From assembly GCA_031216915.1 (NCBI GenBank), contig CM062293.1:154326285-154390284 (forward strand): a stretch of DNA of 64,000 nucleotides, read 5' to 3'. Both the position numbers and the translations under genes were made by a program. Numbering within the stretch: the first letter of the stretch is position 1; each line of letters starts with the position of its first letter. Origin of the DNA: Pictodentalium vernedei. Taxonomy: Eukaryota > Mollusca > Scaphopoda > Dentaliida > Dentaliidae. Positions 33,461-45,757 of the stretch are shown here, one piece after another. Under the pieces are notes generated by a model, which saw nothing but the letters and a program-made list of their open reading frames with translations, did no database searches and had not been told where the DNA came from.

Positions 33461-34109
33461 TTTCTCAAAATAATAGTTAACTTCCTTATCCTGTATACTT
33501 ACTAAGAGGGAATTTTTGTTTGAACCATCCAGCCACAACTAGTTAAAATGTGTGCAATTTGTATGAGTGTCTATTTTCCAATCCTCTGGGGGGTTCTTTT
33601 TCATTCTGGTCTGCTTAAACTGGCTTAGCATGAAACCATAAATTATTTATAGCCAACAAATTTGAAAAAAAATGTTGAAATTAGAACCCTATAAATAACT
33701 CATGTCTTTGAACAAACTTCTGAGAGATACCTGTAGTTTTATTTTTCTGTTATGATATAAAGATGTTCTGGCTATAAATAGGTGAGATAGTTCACACAAT
33801 CTGGCAATAAGTCTTGGATTAAAAACACTTCAAAAACCCTAGCCTGCTATACTATAAAAACAAAAACAGCCAGTTCCCAATTGATGATACAGATTATTAG
33901 TGCTTGAATGAAAATACAGTTAAAATCAATCAAACTGTTATTTGAGTTTGACCACAGTTTTTAATGTCACTTCGAGCATCTGAGGTACATAAACATCATG
34001 AAGAGTGGGTGGTCACTGACAACATCCATGGAGTACAGTCTTCTCTTAGAGAATAACTCATATTTTGTTAAAAATCATAAGAGCACGTGGTCCCTCAACT
34101 GAAAATTTT
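33461..34109. other. No feature recognised
   Basis: AT-rich DNA with no coding or repeat signal that I can support. Confidence 0.3.
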
Positions 34110-34345
34110 CTTGTACTTCTCGCCCTTTCGCCCTATATCAAATTTATTATTTGAATTATTGTTTTCTGAAATTTTTCAAAAAATTTCCACAAAACCATAT
34201 CATGTGATCCCTCATTGGAATGAGCTTGATGAGTTCGTTCCAATGAGGGGGCACATGTCGGATACCATTTTCTTGAAATTGTTTTTAAAATATTTTTTTA
34301 TTTGAATGCTTAATTTGAATATTACACAGATGGGTGAAGTTGATT
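34110..34345. mobile_element. Decayed TTAA-type palindromic MITE (copy e)
   Basis: AAAACCATATCATGTGATCC, CTCATTGGAATGAGCT, a short loop and GTTCGTTCCAATGAGG form the family palindrome (34190-34252). Outer ends are diverged; GGGTGAAG at 34331 may be the right end. Confidence 0.5.
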
Positions 34346-34386
34346 CCATACGTAATTGGCTAGAGTGCCTTTTCACAGTATTAGAG

Positions 34387-34633
34387 TTAACGTTTTACCC
34401 AAAGAATCAGCAGCATTTGGCCATTTAATTTACAAATTGCGCAGTTAAAAAATAATAATTTTTCAAATAATTTTCGCCCAAACCATATCATGTGACCCCC
34501 TTCATTGGATGTGCCTGTCGAGCTCATTGGGTTCTGTCAAACAAGGTTGAACTGGTCAAATTTCTAGTTGCATTATGGGTAAAATTTACTGCTAGAAATT
34601 TCGATATTTTAAGATCAGTGTGCAGAGGATTAA
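34387..34633. mobile_element. Chimeric TTAA MITE: left half of one family, right half of another
   Basis: The left half (TTAACGTTTTACCCAAAG, then AAACCATATCATGTGACCCC, GAGCTCATTGG) belongs to the CCCTTTACC family. From GTTCTGTCAAACAAGG onward it matches the TTAACCCTCTGC family (TTTCTAGTTGCATTATGGG, CAGTGTGCAGAGGATTAA). The join lies inside the two families' central palindromes, at about 34531-34537. Both outer ends keep TTAA. Confidence 0.6.
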
Positions 34634-34681
34634 ATTACATGCCAGGAGACTATTAAGCGTCTATGGCTCCCAGGAGATGAT

Positions 34682-34997
34682 TTATTTATTTATTGCTGTT
34701 TAAGGTCACATACTTATGCACAATGGCTAATCGTGACTGACAGTTTTACGGGTGGAGGAGACCGGAGTCCCTGGAGAGAACCACCGAGTATCAATGAGCA
34801 ACTGTCAGCTGCTCAACATTCTAACTCTGTTCAAGCTCTGCACAAGCAGGGTTACAGCAGTTGAAGACATGAGCACCATCAACGTGCAGTACACCTTAGT
34901 GCACAGCATCATCGTGCCCCCATGTAGGCAACCGGGATAAAGTGCCTTGCCCAAGGACACAACATGGGTCCACCCGGACGGAGATCAAACTCTGGAC
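34682..34997 (-). mobile_element. SINE, tRNA-type head truncated, with target duplication
   Basis: A 13-bp direct repeat CCCAGGAGATGAT (34669-34681 and 34998-35010) flanks it. In complement the tail is AATAAATAAATAA and the body motifs are intact. The head stops in a box B-like stretch (TCCAGAGTTTGATCTCCG), so the upstream half with box A is missing. Confidence 0.85.
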
Positions 34998-35010
34998 CCC
35001 AGGAGATGAT

Positions 35011-35692
35011 ACATGTATTAAAGAAAGGCCAAGGATACCAGATTTTCCATCAAAGTGCAATTACTGTTCAGCTATGAGGGCAATCACTCCCCTCAACCTT
35101 ATTCCATGAGGGTTTCAGGCACCCACCTGTGATCTTCAGCACAACAGCCCTGTAGCTGTTTTTACCAAGTACAAGGGCCAGATTGGCAAAAGCTAAGAAG
35201 TAAAAAAAAAAAAAATTATTTTCTTTGCTTCTGCAGAGTTTGATTGAAAAATATCAATTACCATTTTTCAACATATTAGACTGTGCATTGAAACTGTGAT
35301 TACAGGAAAAGAGATATTCTATTTGAAAACAAGAGTTTTAATGTGTGTGGTGAAATATCAATTTTTTCGTTTTTTTTTAAAGAGTTCAAGTGTATAAGTA
35401 TGCCCCCTAGTGAATTTAAATGTGTTTTAGCTAATAATCAATAAATTCTAATGCATGTGCATGTCTTATCTAGTGCTCTACATTACTATATAAAAACCAC
35501 TAATGAATTAATATGGCTACTGTATGAAAGTTTCTTCATCATTGCATGTCAGGGCACATGTTCAGAGGTGGCAGAGTTTGTTAAAGTAATAATTAGATGA
35601 CTAAGGCAAAAAGATCAACTAATAAACATCTAGTTAATCCTTTTTTCTAACAAAATGCCATATCCAACTCCAAATACACAAAACTAAATAAA
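35011..35692. other. No feature recognised
   Basis: AT-rich DNA up to the 5' end of element J. Confidence 0.3.
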
Positions 35693-35748
35693 ACAAGAGG
35701 CCTGAAGTGCCCACCTGATGAAGGCCTATTGATTCTTCACAAAGTGAT

Positions 35749-35998
35749 TTAACTCTTAACCCACAAAGTATTTTCAAAATATTTTTCACAAAATCTAGTC
35801 ATGGCTGCTGTGAAGCAGCCATGACTAGATTTGATTGAAAACTTCATCTATATTTAACTCAAGAAATTTTGGGTTAAAAAGTCTATTTAATTTACACTGG
35901 GAAATTTTGATTAATTGTGCCCAAATTATACTTATTTCAGTAGCAGGAGAAATCCTGTCTTGGTCAGGAATATCCGCCAGCAGCATGTAAGGAGTTAA
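35749..35998. mobile_element. TTAA palindromic MITE with CATGGCTG centre (K2), inside J
   Basis: TTAACTCTTAACCC at the left and GTAAGGAGTTAA at the right are the ends. The centre (35792-35834) reads ATCTAGTCATGGCTGCTG, then GAAGCAGCCATGACTAGAT, with 18-bp near-perfect arms. It is in inverse orientation to K3 (53265-53513), sharing AAATTATACTTATTTCAGTA. Confidence 0.65.
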
Positions 35999-36355
35999 GG
36001 ATGTTTTCAACAATAATTTATCACTTATTATTTACTTGTAATTTTTTCCACTGATGGGACAGCGGTTTGTGAGAACAGGCACTGCCAAACAACTCAGAGT
36101 TCCCACAAAGAAATTGCATTATTACAAATATTTGATAAAAACAAAAAATTACCAATTCCCACAGAAAACAGAGTGATAAAGTTGAAAGTGTTAAAATGAC
36201 TGAGGGCCTCATTAGTAAGAACTTGATTTGAACAAATTTGAATCTGAACTCACTAAAGATTTCTTATACCAAATATCAACAGATTCTTACTAGTAGATCT
36301 GAATAATTAGATTTTTAAAAAATTACACTCTCACAGTCACTGCACCAAGTTAGAT

Positions 36356-36715
36356 AGTAGGTTAGTTATTGGCGTTTAAGGTTACATACTTATGCACAAT
36401 GGCTAATCGTGACAGTTTTACGGGTGGAGGAAGCTGGAGTACCCAGAGAGAACCACCGAGCATTGATGAGCAACTGTCAGCTCCTCAACATTCTAACTCT
36501 GTTCAAGCTCCGCTCAAGCAGGGTTACAGTTGTTGAAGACAGGTGCACCATCGACGTGCAGTACACCTTAGTACACGGTGTCATCATGCCCCCATGTTGG
36601 CAACCGTGATAAAGTGCCTTGCCCAAGGACACAACGCAGGTCGTCCCAGACGCGGATCAAACTTGCGTCCTCTAGCATAGAAGTCCAACAGTCTACCACT
36701 GAGCCACCGCGCTCC
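36356..36715 (-). mobile_element. SINE with tRNA-derived head, full length, with target duplication
   Basis: A 13-bp direct repeat CACCAAGTTAGAT lies at 36343-36355 and 36716-36728. In complement the head is GGGAGCGCGGTGGCTCAGTG, GTAGACTGTTGGAC and AAGTTTGATCCGCGTC, a tRNA-like box A and box B. The body is CCTTGGGCAAGGCACTTTAT, TGATGACACCGTGTACTAAG, GAGGAGCTGACAGTTGCTC. The tail region reads TTAAACGCCAATAACTA. It is inserted into J, hence younger than J. Confidence 0.9.
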
Positions 36716-38629
36716 CACCAAGTTAGATTCAGGCTCCCTATATTCTGAGCTCAAATATGAACTTAAGAATTTGATTTCAACACATATGAATGCGACACAC
36801 ATAATAATGCTGTGTACTAAATATTAAACTATTCTGACTGGTGGATCGGAAGAAGATGATTTTTAAAGAATTTTTGTTGTATTGCTGTAATATGAACTGA
36901 CAGGCTCAAATTGAACAAACTTAAATTTGCACCCCATAAAGATCAGAAGATGATTTTTAAAGAATTTTTGTTGTATTGCTGTAATATGAACTGACAGGCT
37001 CAAATTGAACAAACTTAAATTTGCACCCCATAAAGATGCTAAATACCAAATATTAAAGATTCTGACTAGTGGATCTGAAGAATGTGATTTTTAAAGAATA
37101 TTCCTCATGTTGCACCAAGGTGAAATTAGGGTTCCCATAGGAAGCCCAAAGCCCAATTATGAACCCTGAGACTGGATTCTGAGCTGCCCCAACCCCACCC
37201 CCAAACCCCCTGATAAAAAAGTTCTGACTTTGTGATCTGAACAAGATTGTTAAAGAATTTTCCTCATATTGCACTTGCACTATATATGAACCAGAGGACC
37301 TGAGCCCAAATATGAACCAGGGACTTGATTTGAATAAACTTTAATCTGACAAATCTGACCCCCCCCCCCACCCCCCACACACACCCCAAGGGTACTGTAT
37401 CAAAAAGTTTTGACTTTTGGATCTGAATGTGATGTTTAAAGAATTTTCCCCCATAGTACACAATATATGAACCAGGGGACTTCATCCCAAATAAGAACCA
37501 GGGACTTGATTTGAACAAGCTTGAATCTGACAATGTCTCCCCCCCCCCCCCCCCCCCCCACACACCCCCAGAAAGCTGTATAGACATATGTATATATCAA
37601 CAAATTTTGACTGCTGAATCTGAAGAAGAATTTCATTTCAAACAATATTACTCATAATGCACTAAGTCAAAATTTGGCTCCTACAGGGAACCCAAATATG
37701 AACCCAGGGGGCTTAATCTGGACAGACATGAATCTGACCACCCTGAGGATGCTGAATTTAAAATACCAAAAGATTCTCATTCGTGGATCAGAAGGAAATT
37801 TCAAACAATTTACTTTATATTACACTTAGTAAAAATTTGGGCTCTGATGAGGAGCCCAAATATGAACTCAGGGACTAGATTTGAACAAAATTTGATCTGA
37901 CTCCAATAAAAATTCTGTATACCCGATATCAAAAGATTCTAATGGGTGGATCGGAAGATTGTCAAACAATATCTCTCATTCCTCATATTGCACAAGGTTA
38001 AAATTTGGTCTCCAACATGGAGCCCCAATATAAACCCAGAGACTTGACTTGAACAAACTTGAATCTGATCCTCGTAAGTATGTTGTATATCATATATCAA
38101 AAGATTCTGACAAGTGCTTCTAAAGAAAAAGATTTTTTTTAATTTTTGAAAATTTTCTGACTCAGCATGTTTTTGATTCCTCCTGTTGCAGTTTTTTTTA
38201 TTCATTCAATTCTATTGGTTCATACCAAATAACAGTTCTCTGTTCTGTGCGGTTCTGGATATATAGGCGTTTGAACAATTTCTATTTTTTATTCCTGTGA
38301 TCCCCACAGGGTTGAGGGAAATTTTTTATGAGCAAACAATGCCACATACCAAATTTGGTTTCTGAAATTAGAAATTTCAGGTAGGGCCAAACATCTTGCC
38401 CCTCCTAGAACTGAAAATATTGTCCCTCAAACTTGGAAGATTTCAATTTAACAAAACTGAATTGCCCCTCCCCAGTCATCAATCACATGAAATTTTATTG
38501 AAATCAGGCCAGCAGTTTGGAAGGAAAAGACTCCAGCACCACCTTTATGACAGACGAAGAGTGATCACTACAGCTCACCCTGACTTTCAGTAGGAGAGCA
38601 AAAAAAACTGTCCAGGAGCTTTTCAGTTT

Positions 38630-38835
38630 GTTTCCTATCCTTGGATAGTCACTACTTCAGGCTGCTGAAAAATCAAGGATTTTTCAGCAATCTGAATGTA
38701 GTGACCATCCACGTGTGGTGGTCACAACATTCAGATTGCTAAACTTTTCAATAAATTATCTAATGTGCATGGCTTCACAAATAAATAACTTGGCTATTTA
38801 TAATTCAATAGATACAGTCTGAAGTAGAGTGTGTT
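38630..38835. repeat. Nested foldback cluster
   Basis: GCTGAAAAATCAAGGATTTTTCAGC (38661-38685) is a hairpin with 11-bp arms. CAATCTGAATGTAGTGACC (38686-38704) pairs with GGTCACAACATTCAGATTG (38721-38739). CACTACTTCAGGCTG (38649) has a loose partner near 38817 (CAGTCTGAAGTAG). Probably a diverged foldback element. Confidence 0.5.
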
Positions 38836-39311
38836 TTGAGAAGTATTTCCTGTTCCACAATGCGGTCAGTTTATTTATAACACCACATATTAGTTTGTGT
38901 TACCAATAATTTCAATAGTGTGGTACGCAAGGAGTATCTCAAATTTTTTACCCTTATTTACGGCATTATAGTCCATGTTTGGACTAACACCTGTCCATTT
39001 GGGGCAACGGAGAAAATCTGCCCATACCCCGATTAACAAACACTGCTCTACTTTCACATTTTGAATAATTATTGCACACATGTATGTACATGTAAAACAA
39101 AATTTCCATGATGAAAATAGTTCATTAACATCAAAAATCAACAACATAGTTAACTATTAATAAAAGTCTATAATAAGAATTCTAGGTGACAATGTGTCAG
39201 GAAATGACAGAATCACAGTATATACTTCAAAAGCAAACAGAAGAACAATTAATACTTGTACATGTAACTATTTTTCCTATTCTGTACTTAATGCAGGTCA
39301 AAAATTTATCC
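38836..39311. other. No feature recognised
   Basis: AT-rich sequence without coding or repeat structure that I can support. Confidence 0.3.
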
Positions 39312-39457
39312 CTTTAAACCCGAGAGGATGCTTTTCCAGCCCAGCAACATGATACATCATAATTTCATTTAGTACGATGGCTGTTAAGTGAATGTTTGGG
39401 GTGGAGCAATCAATATTTTCAACATGCAGCCTGAAGGCTTAACATGACAAAGTCAAG
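39312..39457. mobile_element. Left half of the CCCTTTAACCAG-family MITE
   Basis: CCCTTTAAACCCGAGAGGATGC, GCTTTTCCAGCCCAGCAACA and GCAATCAATATTTTCAACAT follow the left half of the copy at 14387-14613. A SINE fragment interrupts where the right half is expected. Confidence 0.5.
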
Positions 39458-39459
39458 TA

Positions 39460-39610
39460 GTTAGTATGTTGGGGAGCTGACAGCTGCTTGCGATTGGTCG
39501 GTGGTTCTCTCTGGGTGCTCCGGTTTCCACCACCCCTAAAACTGTCGTGGTCATGATTAGCCATTGTGCAGAAATATGTGACCTTAAAACACAAATAAAT
39601 AAATAAAGAA
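39460..39610 (+). mobile_element. SINE 3' fragment
   Basis: GTTAGTATGTTGGGGAGCTG, GGTTCTCTCTGGGTGCTCCG, ATGATTAGCCATTGTGCA and the tail AAATAAATAAATAAA are the 3' half of the body in sense orientation. The head and 5' half of the body are missing, as expected for a 5'-truncated insertion. Confidence 0.75.
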
Positions 39611-39700
39611 ATCAAAATGTATCTTATGACTCCTGACTCAAGCAAGACTGTTCAGATCATTCCAATGAGTTGCCCTATTCTGTATGTTGGAGGCAAATAA

Positions 39701-41627
39701 AAGGGTCAATGACACTGTAGCTTAACTTGACTGTGTGAACTGTTTGATGAAAAGGATAATGTTCAATGTTTATGAAGGGATTATGAAATAAGGCAAGAAT
39801 TGTGATACTAGAGAATATGTTAATTTCTGATCCCTTTAGGCTATGTTTTCAATTTATTTATTGGTGTTTAAGGTAACATATTTCTGCACAATGGCTAATC
39901 ATGACCATGACAATTTTATGGGTGGACGAAGCCGGAGTACCCGAAGAGAACCACCAAGCAATGGAGAGCAACTGTCAGCTCCCCAACATACTAACTCCAC
40001 AGAAGCAGGGTTAGCATTGGTTGAAGACAGGTGCATGGTCGACGTGCAGTACACCTTCGTACACAGTATCACCGTGCCCCCACGTGGGCAGTGGGGGTGA
40101 AGTGTCTTTCCCCAAGGACACAACACTCTTGCCATAGGTGGGATTCGAACTGAGGACCTCTCGGCTTGCAGTCAGCACCTCTACCTTTTGAGCCACAGCG
40201 GCCCCCATATTTTCAATAAGAATAATTTGAGTGTAGACTGTACTGAAGAATTAAGACCTGGGTTGATGTGGCCCTAACAGTTAACGTACGTCAAACAAAG
40301 TTACAGCAAAATCATGCCAAAATGAGTGATCCTACCAAGTTACAATGAAATCCCTTCAAAAATATAACTTGTAGACTTTGCTAAAGGAATCTAGGTCATG
40401 TGATGGTTTGGCAGTCATGGTTGACCGATCGTGTCCAAAATAGGAGAGTCTCATCTAGATATCACACCAAGTTATGCTACCAAGTTACAATGAAATCCCT
40501 TCATAAAAACAACCTGTAATCAATGCTGAAGAAATCTAGGTCAAGTGACCAAGCGGTGGTAACGGCTGATCGATTGTAACCAAAATATGACACTCTCATC
40601 AAGACATCATACCAAGTTATCCTTCCAAGTTACAATGAAACTGCTTCATAAATATGAACTGCAGACTGTGCTAAACAAATCTAGGTCACGTGCCTGTGCG
40701 GCTGTCATGGTTGACTGATCAAAACCAAAATAGGACGTTCTCATCTATACATTATAGAGTCATCCTACCAATTACAATAAAATCCCTTCATAAATACGAA
40801 CTGTAGACTGTGCTAAAGGTTTTGGGGCTTCTGACAGGGCTAGCCATCACGGTTGACCGATCGTGACCAAAAGGGAACATTTCCATCCAGACATTATACG
40901 GAGTCATCCTACCAAGTTACAATGAAATCCCTTCATAAATACGGCCTGTAGACAGCTAAAGGTTTTCGGGTTTTGGGCTCTTGCAACCATTACGGTTGAC
41001 CAATCGCGACTAAAAGGGGGTCATTCTCATCTAGACATTATATGGAGTCATCTTACCAAGTTACGATGAAATCCCTTCATAAATACGACCTGTAGACAGT
41101 GCTAAAGGTTTTCGGGTTCTCGCGCCAGTCATGGTTGACTGATCATGACCAAAGCGGGACGTTCTCATCTGGACAATATATAAAGTCATCCTACCAAGTT
41201 ACAATGAAATCCATTCATAAATACAGTGATCTGTAGACTGTGCTAAAGGTTTTCGGGTTTCGGGGTCAGCCAGCCATCACGGTTGACCAATCATGACCAA
41301 AAGGGGATGTTTTCATCTAGAAATCATACAGAGCCATCCTGCCAAGTTACAATGAAAACCCTTGACAAATATGACCCGTAGACTGTGCTCAAGGTTTTTG
41401 GTTTTCATGTTTTGGGCTTTTGCATGATTGGCCAAGCATGACCAAAAGGGGATGTTCTCATCTAGACATGAGTCACATGACCTCAAACCTGCAAATGAAA
41501 TTTTGTGATGATCAGAAAAGAACTACAGGGTGGTGCCTGAGCCAAAGAAAATGTGAACAGACTAACAGACGCACAGACTTCCTCCTGGAAATAGCTTATG
41601 TTGACTTTGTCATGTTAAGCTAAAAAT
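39701..41627 (+). mobile_element. Helitron-like element H3
   Basis: The 5' end AAAAGGGTCAATGACACTGT then AGCTTAACTTGAC pairs with the 3' hairpin AGCTTATGTTGAC / GTCATGTTAAGCT (41593-41622), followed by AAAAAT. The core (40320-41420) has about eight units of the H0/H2 type (TTACAATGAAATCCCTTCAT), but the four-type order is not evident. A SINE is inserted at 39854-40206. Its flanks (39620-39700 and 41628-41670, GTTATTCAAGAAATTTACC) look like halves of a CCCTTTACC-family MITE. Confidence 0.75.
39854..40206 (-). mobile_element. SINE with a second tRNA-like head
   Basis: In complement the head is GGCCGCTGTGGCTCAAAAGG, TAGAGGTGCTGACTGCAAGC, GAGGTCCTCAGTTCGAATCC, a tRNA-like pair of boxes A and B that differs from the head at 36356. 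The shared body and ATAAATAAATT tail follow. Target duplication TATGTTTTCAAT / ATATTTTCAAT. It is inserted in H3, whose unbroken sequence at this site is seen in H1 (GCTATGTTTTCAATAAAAAT). Confidence 0.87.
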
Positions 41628-42217
41628 GAAAATTACTTTTGTTATTCAAGAAATTTACCTTTAAAAAGTTACTACTAAGGATGAACAGAGTGATACAAAC
41701 CCACTGCTGGGATGTTGCCCAGTCAGCTGATAATGTACTATTAATTAACAAACTCTGAGAATACCTAAGGTGAATCAAAACTAGAACTGGAGAGTGGTAC
41801 CAAAGTCCAGGGACGTTCCGACAGGGGGGGTGTGGGGGGGTGTCTCACCCCCCCAATAAAGAGCCTGATTTTCAAAAGTTGGAAATTTTGTGGGTCAAAT
41901 CAAAAGTTGGAAAAAAATTAATAAAATTTTAAAATTTTCAAGTCGATTTTTGCTATTTGCCAAAACTATCATTTCATGTGCTGGCTGTTTTTGTTTTCCA
42001 AATTTTAGATTTAAAATCTCTTCTACAGTTTCCTATTTTTCCATATTTTTTGGTGTTACGTTGTTACTTGAACCTACAGTCTGTTTTAACAGGATCATAC
42101 CAGGCCTCCAGAAACTGGTGGCACACCTTGGTGTGAATATTTAAAATTCGCTAAATCTTGAAAGAGACTCAATAGCTTAATTTTCTCAAAACCCCCCAAA
42201 AAACAAAAACTGGAGTG

Positions 42218-42268
42218 GGCACGCACCCCCCCACCCCCCCCCCCCCCCCCACCCCCCCCCCCCCCCCC
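42218..42268. repeat. Interrupted poly-C tract in the hAT 5' region
   Basis: About 50 bases of nearly pure C interrupted by single A, in the untranslated 5' part of the hAT element. The length may be unreliable. Confidence 0.85.
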
Positions 42269-42818
42269 ACAGCCTCTATGGGCGCTACAGCACTGTGTTA
42301 CAGTTTCCTAACTTAACCGCTGGAGGCGGCGGGTCTCCTGGGAGTTGAGACTCCCTTTCGGTAACAATTTTTCGCATTGAACTTTCAGTTATCATTTACT
42401 TATCAATAAATTTATAGTCACCAATGACTATTTAAATTGAAATACTGAAATAAATTTAAATAATGTCTCTAATATGTTTCGTGGGGCGTGTAGCAAATTG
42501 CCATAGGTGCTGGAAAATGGTGAGAATCACCAATTATTTTAGAAATATTTCCTGTTTAGACATTTTGTGAAAAAGCGGACTAAATCAGTTTTTTTTTCAA
42601 TGATTTGTAATGATTACTAATGAACAGTCGATGTGGTGTAATTGGTGTCGTGTTTCAGAACGGTCACTTTTTTCTTACTCCGAACTTTGTGTTCAAATTT
42701 TCCTGTTTTCACTTTCGACTGGAATTAACAGTGGACACGGAAGTTACTCTGGAAATTAGATAGATTATATGCTTTAAATTGCTTTTTGCTTCACAAATTC
42801 GAAGGATTGTAAAAAAAA

Positions 42819-45757
42819 ATGCCACCAAAGAAAAAACAAAAAATTGAATGCCTCGAGTGTGGAAAAGTGATTGACCAATACTACCGAAAAAGTCACAACG
42901 AAAAACGACATGCTGATTTGTCCCGAGCTCATAAGCAGATAAGATTTAAAACACTTGGTGCCAGGGAGAGCCTTTTCTTCAAACCACTGAAACCAGATCG
43001 ACCCACATTGGGAAAAGAAAGTATTTCCACCATTTCCAAACCGACATTTGAACATTTAACAACACAGGAAAGTGATCCTGTTCCTTCTACTACAACTGGG
43101 GTTGCGACACATGACAATAATTCAGATATGCACCCCATTCCAGGTACATCGATGACAACAGCACCGTTTGATTCTATAATTTCTATTCCTGGCGAGGTTA
43201 GCATTCTGAAAGCTCATGGACCTATGTCATCAGATTCGGATACAGAAAATGAGGAACCAAAAGCGTCAAAATTCTCAGGAGAAGCAGCTTGTGAAGAGAA
43301 CATTTTTACATGTGCTGGAAAACTTAAACATCTAGCTTCATTTGCTGATACTTCTCAAGAATTATTGAAAAACAAGTCACAACAATCTTCTTATTGAAAT
43401 AAAGTCGTTTGCCTCAGATGTCACAGAGAAAAGTAAATTGTTGCATTCTGCATGTACTAATGCCCTCAAACACATTGAAAGTGATGTTATTATTACAGAG
43501 GATGACATACAACATGGAATAGTTTCCCATGATCCGGCTAATCGTCCAAAGGAAATGACATTTGGGCAGAAACAGTTTTTAATTCAAGCCGGTCCACATC
43601 AGCCCAAACTGCCGATCTTTCCCAGAAACATTGATACAAAAGGTGGAAAGCAAAATAGATTCAATAAAGACTGGTACTCAAAATATCCACACCTAGAGTA
43701 CAGCATTCAAAACGATTCAGCTTTCTGCTTTGTTTGCAGCTTATTCCCCACTGGACCGAGTAGAGAAAAGTCGGATGAAACATGGGCAAAAAAGGGTGTT
43801 CGGTCATGGCACCGCATGATGAGCGTTGGAAAAAATAAAGACGGAAAGCTATCTCAACACTTTTCCAGTTGCTCACACAAAGCTGCACTTCAGGACTTTA
43901 TGAGGTGTCTGTTGGGGGGGTGACATTCAGACGTTACTTGACACTGAAAAAAGAAAAGCAGAGATCCAGAAACAATCTGATATCACCAGAAACAGAGAAG
44001 TTGTGTCAATCCTTCTCGATATTTCCAGGACACTTGGGTGACTTGGGCTCCCGTTTCGAGATGATGAACAGGATGGCATTTTTTACCAAATCACACACCT
44101 CTTGTCAAGACATAGTGCTGTCCTTAAAAATTGGTTGGACGACAGATCAATGCGGCCATACTGTGTGACGTACTGTAGTCCGAGAGCACAAAATGAGTTC
44201 ATTTCATTGTTGGCAAATTGTGTTCGAGGAAACATCATTGAAGACGTGAATGCTGCTGAATTTTTTGCCGTGACTGCCGATACAACCCCTGACGTTACAC
44301 ATCAAGATAGAATCAGCTGTTGTGTGCGTTTTGTGGATAGGACAGGCTCCACAATAGAAAGGCTCATTGAAGTGAAAGAATTAACAGACAAAACTGGTGA
44401 TGGGCATGCATCGTCACTACTCGAATCAATAGAAAAGAATGGCCTTGATAGTAAAAATATTGTTTTTCAGTCCTACGACTATACATCATCCATGTCTGGT
44501 GTTCACAACGGTGCACAAAAGAAACTTTCGGATAAACTCCACAGAGAAATACCATACATACCATGTCAAGGACATCGAGCTAATACAGTGGTGGAGCACA
44601 GCATAAATTCGTCAATGTTGATAAGCTCACTATTTGATGTGCTTGAAAATTTGTACACGTTTTTCTTCGGAAGTACAAAAAGACATACAGTATTGAAAAA
44701 TGAGCTTTCAGAGATAGAAAACAGTCTGCAACTGAGAAATCTTTCAAAAACCTGGTGGACAGCCAGAGCAGAATCCATAAAAGCTGTGTGGGTCTCATAC
44801 GAAGGGCTGATAGACGCCCTAAAAAGTATTTGTCAGTCTTCGGAATCTACTGAAACAAAATCGCAGGCTCAAGGACTATTGACAAAATTACATCGTTTTG
44901 ATTTTTTGTTTGCCCTGATGTTCATGAAGAATATAATGTGGAAGGCAAAAATTATGACAGAACAGATGCAGGAAGAATCTTTAAATATTATCGATGCTTT
45001 GGTTATAATAGCCAGTACTGTAGATCAATTCAAATCCATGAATGAAAATGAACAGCAAATGAATGACTTGATCAGATCAGCAAAGGCATACGGAGAACGC
45101 GTGAACATTGACCCCAAGGCAGACTATGCCAGATTTCATCGTACAAGAAAACCTCCTCGTTGAATCGATGAGAATCCCGATTCATCAGCAAATTTGACTC
45201 TAGAAACATTCTATAGAAAAGAAATGAAGGCCGTGTTAGATGTTTTGATCACAGAGTTGGATGAGAACCACAGAAAATGTATGTTGATGATTGAACCTCT
45301 TACCATTCTGTACCCTCCCATAAAAAAACCTGACAATCAGCAAGTTGAGAAAATTTGTAAGCTCTTACCTACACATTTGCATTTTGATTCTGACAATTTT
45401 AATTCAGAAATTGATGTACTAATTAGTGCCCTGAAGCATCAACAAGAGGAGGATTGCACTAAAGGTATTACAACTCTGCATGAAGCTGCACAATTTGCTC
45501 ATGAGCACAGGAACGTTTTGCCGTTAGTAAATCGTTGTTATCGACTTGTTCTCACTGCACCAGTTACTACAGCCAAAAATGAGCGAACATTCAGCAAGCT
45601 TAAAGTAGTCAAGGACTTTCTTCGTTCCAGATGTGGTGACGAACGGCTAGATGCCCTTATGTTGCTTTTCTGTGAGCGTGATATTACTGATAGTATTGAT
45701 ATATCACAAGCTGTTAATGAATGGTCTAAGTTAAGGGAGAGAAGAATAGACGTGTGA
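42819..45757 (+). pseudogene. hAT transposase (ZMYM1/TTF-finger type), broken in four places
   Basis: Segment 1 (42819-43397) begins MPPKKKQKIE with a C-x2-C-x11-H-x4-H finger at residues 11-31 and an acidic linker. Segment 2 (from about 43384 in the next frame, to 43923) has the TTF-type finger: NKDWYSKYPHLEYS, AFCFVCSLF, GVRSWHRM, SCSHKAAL. Segment 3 (from 43922, third frame, to 45163) carries the catalytic core: FFAVTADTTPDVT with the first acidic residue, SYDYTSSMSGVHNGAQ, and the CQGHRANTVVEH motif. Segment 4 (45164-45757, same frame) has the hAT C-terminus TTAKNERTFSKLKVVKDFLR used for dimerisation. Defects: frameshift near 43370-43395, frameshift at the G-run 43914-43920, in-frame TGA at 44039, in-frame TGA at 45161 (probably from CGA). 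Host domestication is unlikely with these breaks. Confidence 0.9.

Larger units (their letters stand above)
35693..38606 (+). mobile_element. Helitron-like element J, carrying a MITE and a SINE
   Basis: Begins ACAAGAGGCCTGAAGTGCCC, then ACCTGATGAAGGCCT. The 3' end is AGCTCACCCTGACTTTCAGT followed by AGGAGAGCAAAAAAA, a decayed hairpin. The core (36730-38110) has about eight units of 150-170 bp with AGCCCAAATATGAACC, GATTTGAACAAACTTGAATC and GTGGATCTGAAGAAG, the same unit type as in A, C and D. A 100-bp exact duplication (GATCAGAAGATGATTTTTAA region, near 36850 and 36945) is recent. K2 and a SINE lie inside. Confidence 0.68.
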
